Below, piece by piece: positions 61,480-64,000 of a DNA stretch of 64,000 nucleotides. Numbering within the stretch: the first letter of the stretch is position 1; each line of letters begins with the position of its first letter. Origin of the DNA: Allobosea sp. Tri-44 (lineage in GTDB: Bacteria > Pseudomonadota > Alphaproteobacteria > Rhizobiales > Beijerinckiaceae); contig NZ_NBDP01000007.1 in the NCBI RefSeq assembly GCF_004123845.1, forward strand, positions 1 to 64,000, written 5' to 3'. The notes below the pieces were generated by a model, which saw only the letters and a program-made list of their open reading frames with translations, was not told the DNA's origin and did no database searches. The position numbers were made by a program, and so were the translations under genes.

Positions 61480-62160
61480 TCAGCTCGTCGCAGAAGCGCC
61501 CTGCACGGCCCAGCCGGCGCCGGCGATCTTGGCGGCGGCGATCACGGCCTGGGTGCGGCTGTCAACGTTGAGCTTGGTCAGGATCGCCGAGACATGCGCC
61601 TTGACCGTCGCCTCGGAGACGCCGAGCTCATAGGCGATCTGCTTGTTGAGCAACCCCTCCGACAGCATCATCAGGACGCGCACCTGCTGCGGGGTCAGCG
61701 TGGCGAGGCGGCGGACCATGTCGGCGGTCTCGTGATCGACCGGGGCGGAAAGATCGACGCCGGGCGGGGTCCAGACGCCGCCGTCGAGCACGGCCTGGAT
61801 CGCCTCGCCCATCTGAGCGACCTCGGCGGTCTTGGGCAGGAAGCCGAGCGCGCCGAACTCGATGCAGCGGCGGATGACCGCGGGGTCGTCATTGGCCGAG
61901 ACGACGATCACCGGAATCTCGGGATGGGCGGCACGCAGGAAGAGCAGCCCGGAAAAGCCCTGCACGCCCGGCATGCTGAGATCGAGCAGGATGAGGTCGG
62001 TATCGGCAGCCTCGGCCAGCGCCTGGCCGAGCGCCTCGAGCGAACCGACCTCACTGACCTCCGAGCCGGCCAGCGCATGCGAGACCGCCTGGCGCAGCGC
62101 GCCGCGAAAGAGCGGATGATCGTCGGCGATCACGATCCGGGTCGACGGCTGACGACTCAT
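61480..62160 (-). CDS. NarL/LuxR-family response regulator
   Basis: A 226-aa two-component regulator. The receiver (about 6-125) has IADDHPLFR, phospho-acceptor Asp in ILLDLSMPG (about 55) and Lys in GFLPKTAEV. The LuxR helix-turn-helix (about 150-210) reads LTPQQVRVLMMLSEGLLNKQ then YELGVSEATVKAHVSAIL. ATG 62160, with GGGAGGG ten bases upstream; 62169 is an alternative. It is divergent from a DUF4212/symporter pair, as in acetate or monocarboxylate uptake loci, so it probably controls that uptake with a kinase beyond the window. Confidence 0.92.
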   Translation of the reverse strand: MSRQPSTRIVIADDHPLFRGALRQAVSHALAGSEVSEVGSLEALGQALAEAADTDLILLDLSMPGVQGFSGLLFLRAAHPEIPVIVVSANDDPAVIRRCIEFGALGFLPKTAEVAQMGEAIQAVLDGGVWTPPGVDLSAPVDHETADMVRRLATLTPQQVRVLMMLSEGLLNKQIAYELGVSEATVKAHVSAILTKLNVDSRTQAVIAAAKIAGAGWAVQGASATS

Positions 62161-62468
62161 TGCTGGCATTCCCTCCCATCGATTGCCGCACAGTCTGGCC
62201 CTGCGCGGTCGCGATCTCAAGCGCCACCGCCGGTTTCGGCGGGAATGATGCCCGATCATCGCGATGTCGCGCAGATCGACTGCGGCTGCAACGCGATCGC
62301 GACTTGGTCTTTGGGTGAAGACTTACGTCTTTAGTTCACATTCTTTCGTCGACACACTTCCATTAACCTATCGTCAGGCGGTTGGGGACCGGACGAACGC
62401 GAATCACAAGAATCCGACAACGGCCGAAGTTGCGAAAATTCGCAATAAGCTCTCGGGAGAAACGTTCC
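62161..62468. other. 308-bp divergent regulatory gap
   Basis: Between the response regulator and the symporter genes. It contains a small AAGAC-ttac-GTCTT dyad (about 62321-62334) and the stronger dyad at 62430-62445, then the GGGAGAA ribosome site for the DUF4212 gene. No gene is apparent. Confidence 0.5.
62430..62445. promoter_or_regulatory. candidate operator upstream of the symporter pair
   Basis: TTGCGAA (62430-62436) and TTCGCAA (62439-62445) form a perfect 7-bp dyad around AA, 23 bp before the DUF4212 start codon. Its position could suit a repressor, or an mRNA hairpin affecting translation. Confidence 0.4.
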
Positions 62469-62726
62469 ATGGATTCGCAAGAAAACGATCATCACTGGCA
62501 ACGAACGAGCAAGTTGATGCTCGTGATGATGGCCCTGTGGCTGTTCTTTAGTTATATCATCCATATGTTCGTGACGCCGCTCAACGGCATCAAGATCTTC
62601 GGATTCCCTCTGGGTTTCTATATGGCTTCCCAGGGATCGCTCATCGCTTTCGTCGTGATGCTGTTCTGGTTCGCCAAGGCGCAGGACAAGATCGATCGCG
62701 ACGCAGGCGTGGCCGAAGACGATTGA
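62469..62726 (+). CDS. DUF4212 small subunit of sodium/solute symporter
   Basis: An 85-aa membrane protein with two helices, about 15-35 (KLMLVMMALWLFFSYIIHMF) and 48-68 (FYMASQGSLIAFVVMLFWF), joined by a PLNGIKIFGFPLG loop, and a C-terminal FAKAQDKIDRD. This is the DUF4212 family, always encoded just before VC_2705-type symporters. It starts at ATG 62469 after GGGAGAA, and the symporter gene begins 19 bp after its stop. Confidence 0.93.
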   Translation: MDSQENDHHWQRTSKLMLVMMALWLFFSYIIHMFVTPLNGIKIFGFPLGFYMASQGSLIAFVVMLFWFAKAQDKIDRDAGVAEDD

Positions 62727-62745
62727 GCCGGGGAGGGCTACGATC

Positions 62746-64000
62746 ATGTCGAGCGAAGCACAGGCCGGCTCTGGTGGCTTCACCTCAAGCCTCGGCCGCA
62801 TCTACGGGATTTATACGGGCGGCTTCGTCGCCTTCATCATCCTGGTCGCCATCCTGGAAAAGGCCGGCGTCCCGAACAAGATCCTCGGCTACATGTTCGT
62901 CGGCTTCACCATCCTGGTCTATGCCATCATCGGCGTCATCTCCAGGACGGTGCAGGTCTCGGAATATTATGTCGCCGGGCGCTCCGTACCGGCCTTCTAC
63001 AACGGCATGGCGACCGGCGCCGACTGGATGTCGGCGGCGTCCTTCATCGGCATGGCGGGCTCGCTCTTCCTGCTCGGCTATGACGGCCTCGCCTTCGTGC
63101 TCGGCTGGACCGGCGGCTATGTGCTCGTCGCGGTGCTGATCGCGCCGTTCCTGCGCAAGTTCGGCGCCTATACCGTGCCCGACTTCCTGTCGGCGCGCTA
63201 TGGCGGCAACGTCGCGCGCTTCCTCGGCGTGATCGTGCTGCTGGCCTGCTCCTTCACCTATGTGGTGGCGCAGATCTTCGGCACAGGCCTGATCGCGCAG
63301 CGCTTCCTCGACATGGACTTCGTCGTCGCCGTCTATGTCGGCCTCGCCGGCATCCTGGTCTGCTCGATGCTCGGCGGCATGCGGGCGGTGACCTGGACGC
63401 AGGTCGCGCAGTACATCGTGCTGATCGTCGCCTATCTGGTGCCGGTCATCATCCTGTCGGCGCAGAAATACGGGCTGCCGATCCCGCAGCTCACCTATGG
63501 CCAGGCGCTGCAGGAGATCGCCGCGCTCGAGCAGAGCTTCCTGCAGAACAATCTTGCCACCGCAGCCACGCTCAAGCCGCACACGACGCCGTTCCTGAAC
63601 TACAGCCCGGCGAACTATTTCGCCCTGATCCTGTGCCTGATGGTCGGCACCGCCTCGCTGCCGCACGTGCTGATGCGCTACTTCACCACGCCGTCCGTGC
63701 GTGACGCCCGCATCTCGGTGGCCTGGTCGCTACTGTTCATCTTCCTGCTTTACTTCACGGCGCCGGCCTATGCGGCGTTCTCGAAGCTGGAGGTCTACTC
63801 GACCCTGATCGGCAAGAACCTCGCCGACATGCCGCAATGGGTCTTCAGCTGGGGCAAGCTCGGGCTGGTGACGATCTGCGGCAAGGCGGCGGAAAGCGTC
63901 CAGGCGATCACGGCGGCCTGCGGTGCGATCAGTGGCCATACCGGCGTGCTGCGCCTGCAGGATTTCGGCATCAACACCGACGTGGTGGTGATCTCGACGC
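62746..64000 (+). CDS. sodium/solute symporter (VC_2705/ActP-like), 3' end beyond window
   Basis: The first 418 residues of a sodium:solute symporter are present, with at least nine hydrophobic helices. EYYVAGRSVPAFYNGMATG and ADWMSAASFIGMAGSLFLLG form the sodium-binding core; GAYTVPDFLSARYGG and TASLPHVLMRYFTTPSVRDA are typical of the acetate/monocarboxylate branch. Paired with DUF4212 and a divergent LuxR-type regulator, uptake of acetate or another short-chain acid is the likely role. The frame is open at base 64000. Confidence 0.92.
   Translation, partial: MSSEAQAGSGGFTSSLGRIYGIYTGGFVAFIILVAILEKAGVPNKILGYMFVGFTILVYAIIGVISRTVQVSEYYVAGRSVPAFYNGMATGADWMSAASFIGMAGSLFLLGYDGLAFVLGWTGGYVLVAVLIAPFLRKFGAYTVPDFLSARYGGNVARFLGVIVLLACSFTYVVAQIFGTGLIAQRFLDMDFVVAVYVGLAGILVCSMLGGMRAVTWTQVAQYIVLIVAYLVPVIILSAQKYGLPIPQLTYGQALQEIAALEQSFLQNNLATAATLKPHTTPFLNYSPANYFALILCLMVGTASLPHVLMRYFTTPSVRDARISVAWSLLFIFLLYFTAPAYAAFSKLEVYSTLIGKNLADMPQWVFSWGKLGLVTICGKAAESVQAITAACGAISGHTGVLRLQDFGINTDVVVIST

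Noticed and set aside
62418..62436. Sigma-54 promoter before the DUF4212 gene
   Set aside because: The GG and GC elements are 8 rather than 10 bases apart.

Overview
The window is a GC-rich chromosomal segment of an alphaproteobacterium. Several gene blocks fit the Hyphomicrobiales (Rhizobiales), possibly a Bosea or Bradyrhizobium-like lineage: kdsB-pheA divergent from a cycM-type cytochrome, murA-DUF2948-hisD-UPF0262-phosphatase, DUF952-pyrD, yejABEF, DUF6460, and many dispersed palindromes. The genus is an inference. I found no rRNA, tRNA, CRISPR array, transposase or integrase. Coding density is high, and most genes lie in short operons with 1-4 nt overlaps (ATGA, GTGA, TGATG).

Layout. 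0.3-6.6 kb: M20 peptidase, a polytopic chemoreceptor, a serine-glyoxylate-type aminotransferase, a LysE/RhtB exporter, a small membrane protein and a DinB protein. 6.6-13.3 kb: a probable lysine (alpha-aminoadipate/glutarate) catabolic locus. A LysR regulator, a FOXRED1-like FAD oxidase and the DinB gene run left; piperideine-6-carboxylate dehydrogenase (amaB), glutaryl-CoA dehydrogenase (gcdH) and a CaiB-type CoA-transferase run right. 13.3-16.3 kb: a Phd/VapC toxin-antitoxin pair, a TPP enzyme and a secreted protein. 16.3-23.7 kb: transaldolase, a CUT1 sugar ABC importer and an iron-type ABC importer, both lacking an ATPase gene here. 23.9-30.1 kb: a PleD-like diguanylate cyclase and a valine catabolic cluster (LysR, mmsA, acyl-CoA dehydrogenase, mmsB). 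30.2-35.3 kb: nudC, amidase plus AtzH/HpxZ-like protein, pheA, kdsB, cytochrome c. 35.4-42.4 kb: yejABEF followed by deoB. 42.6-46.8 kb: a second chemoreceptor with a small membrane partner, divergent from tadE/tadG. 46.8-51.0 kb: the murA-hisD operon. 51.5-58.1 kb: an RpfF-like crotonase, a membrane PAS-GGDEF-EAL protein, a flavoprotein without its redox disulfide and a histidine kinase. 58.2-64 kb: an S24 self-cleaving-type repressor, DUF952-pyrD, an Imm50-like orphan, DUF6460, a NarL-type regulator and a DUF4212/sodium-solute symporter pair cut by the window end.

The most interesting stretch is 51.5-58.1 kb. A diffusible-signal-factor-synthase-like enzyme, with Asp in place of one catalytic Glu, sits next to a cyclic-di-GMP enzyme carrying both GGDEF and EAL motifs. 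This recalls the RpfF/RpfR fatty-acid signalling pairs of other bacteria. It is followed by a disulfide-reductase-fold protein lacking its catalytic cysteines, 11 nt upstream of a sensor kinase. Other points of note are dispersed palindromes in every gap of the lysine operon and across convergent gene ends, a PleD-like protein with a degenerate second receiver, an orphan Imm50 gene, and a 57-aa membrane ORF inside the valine cluster.
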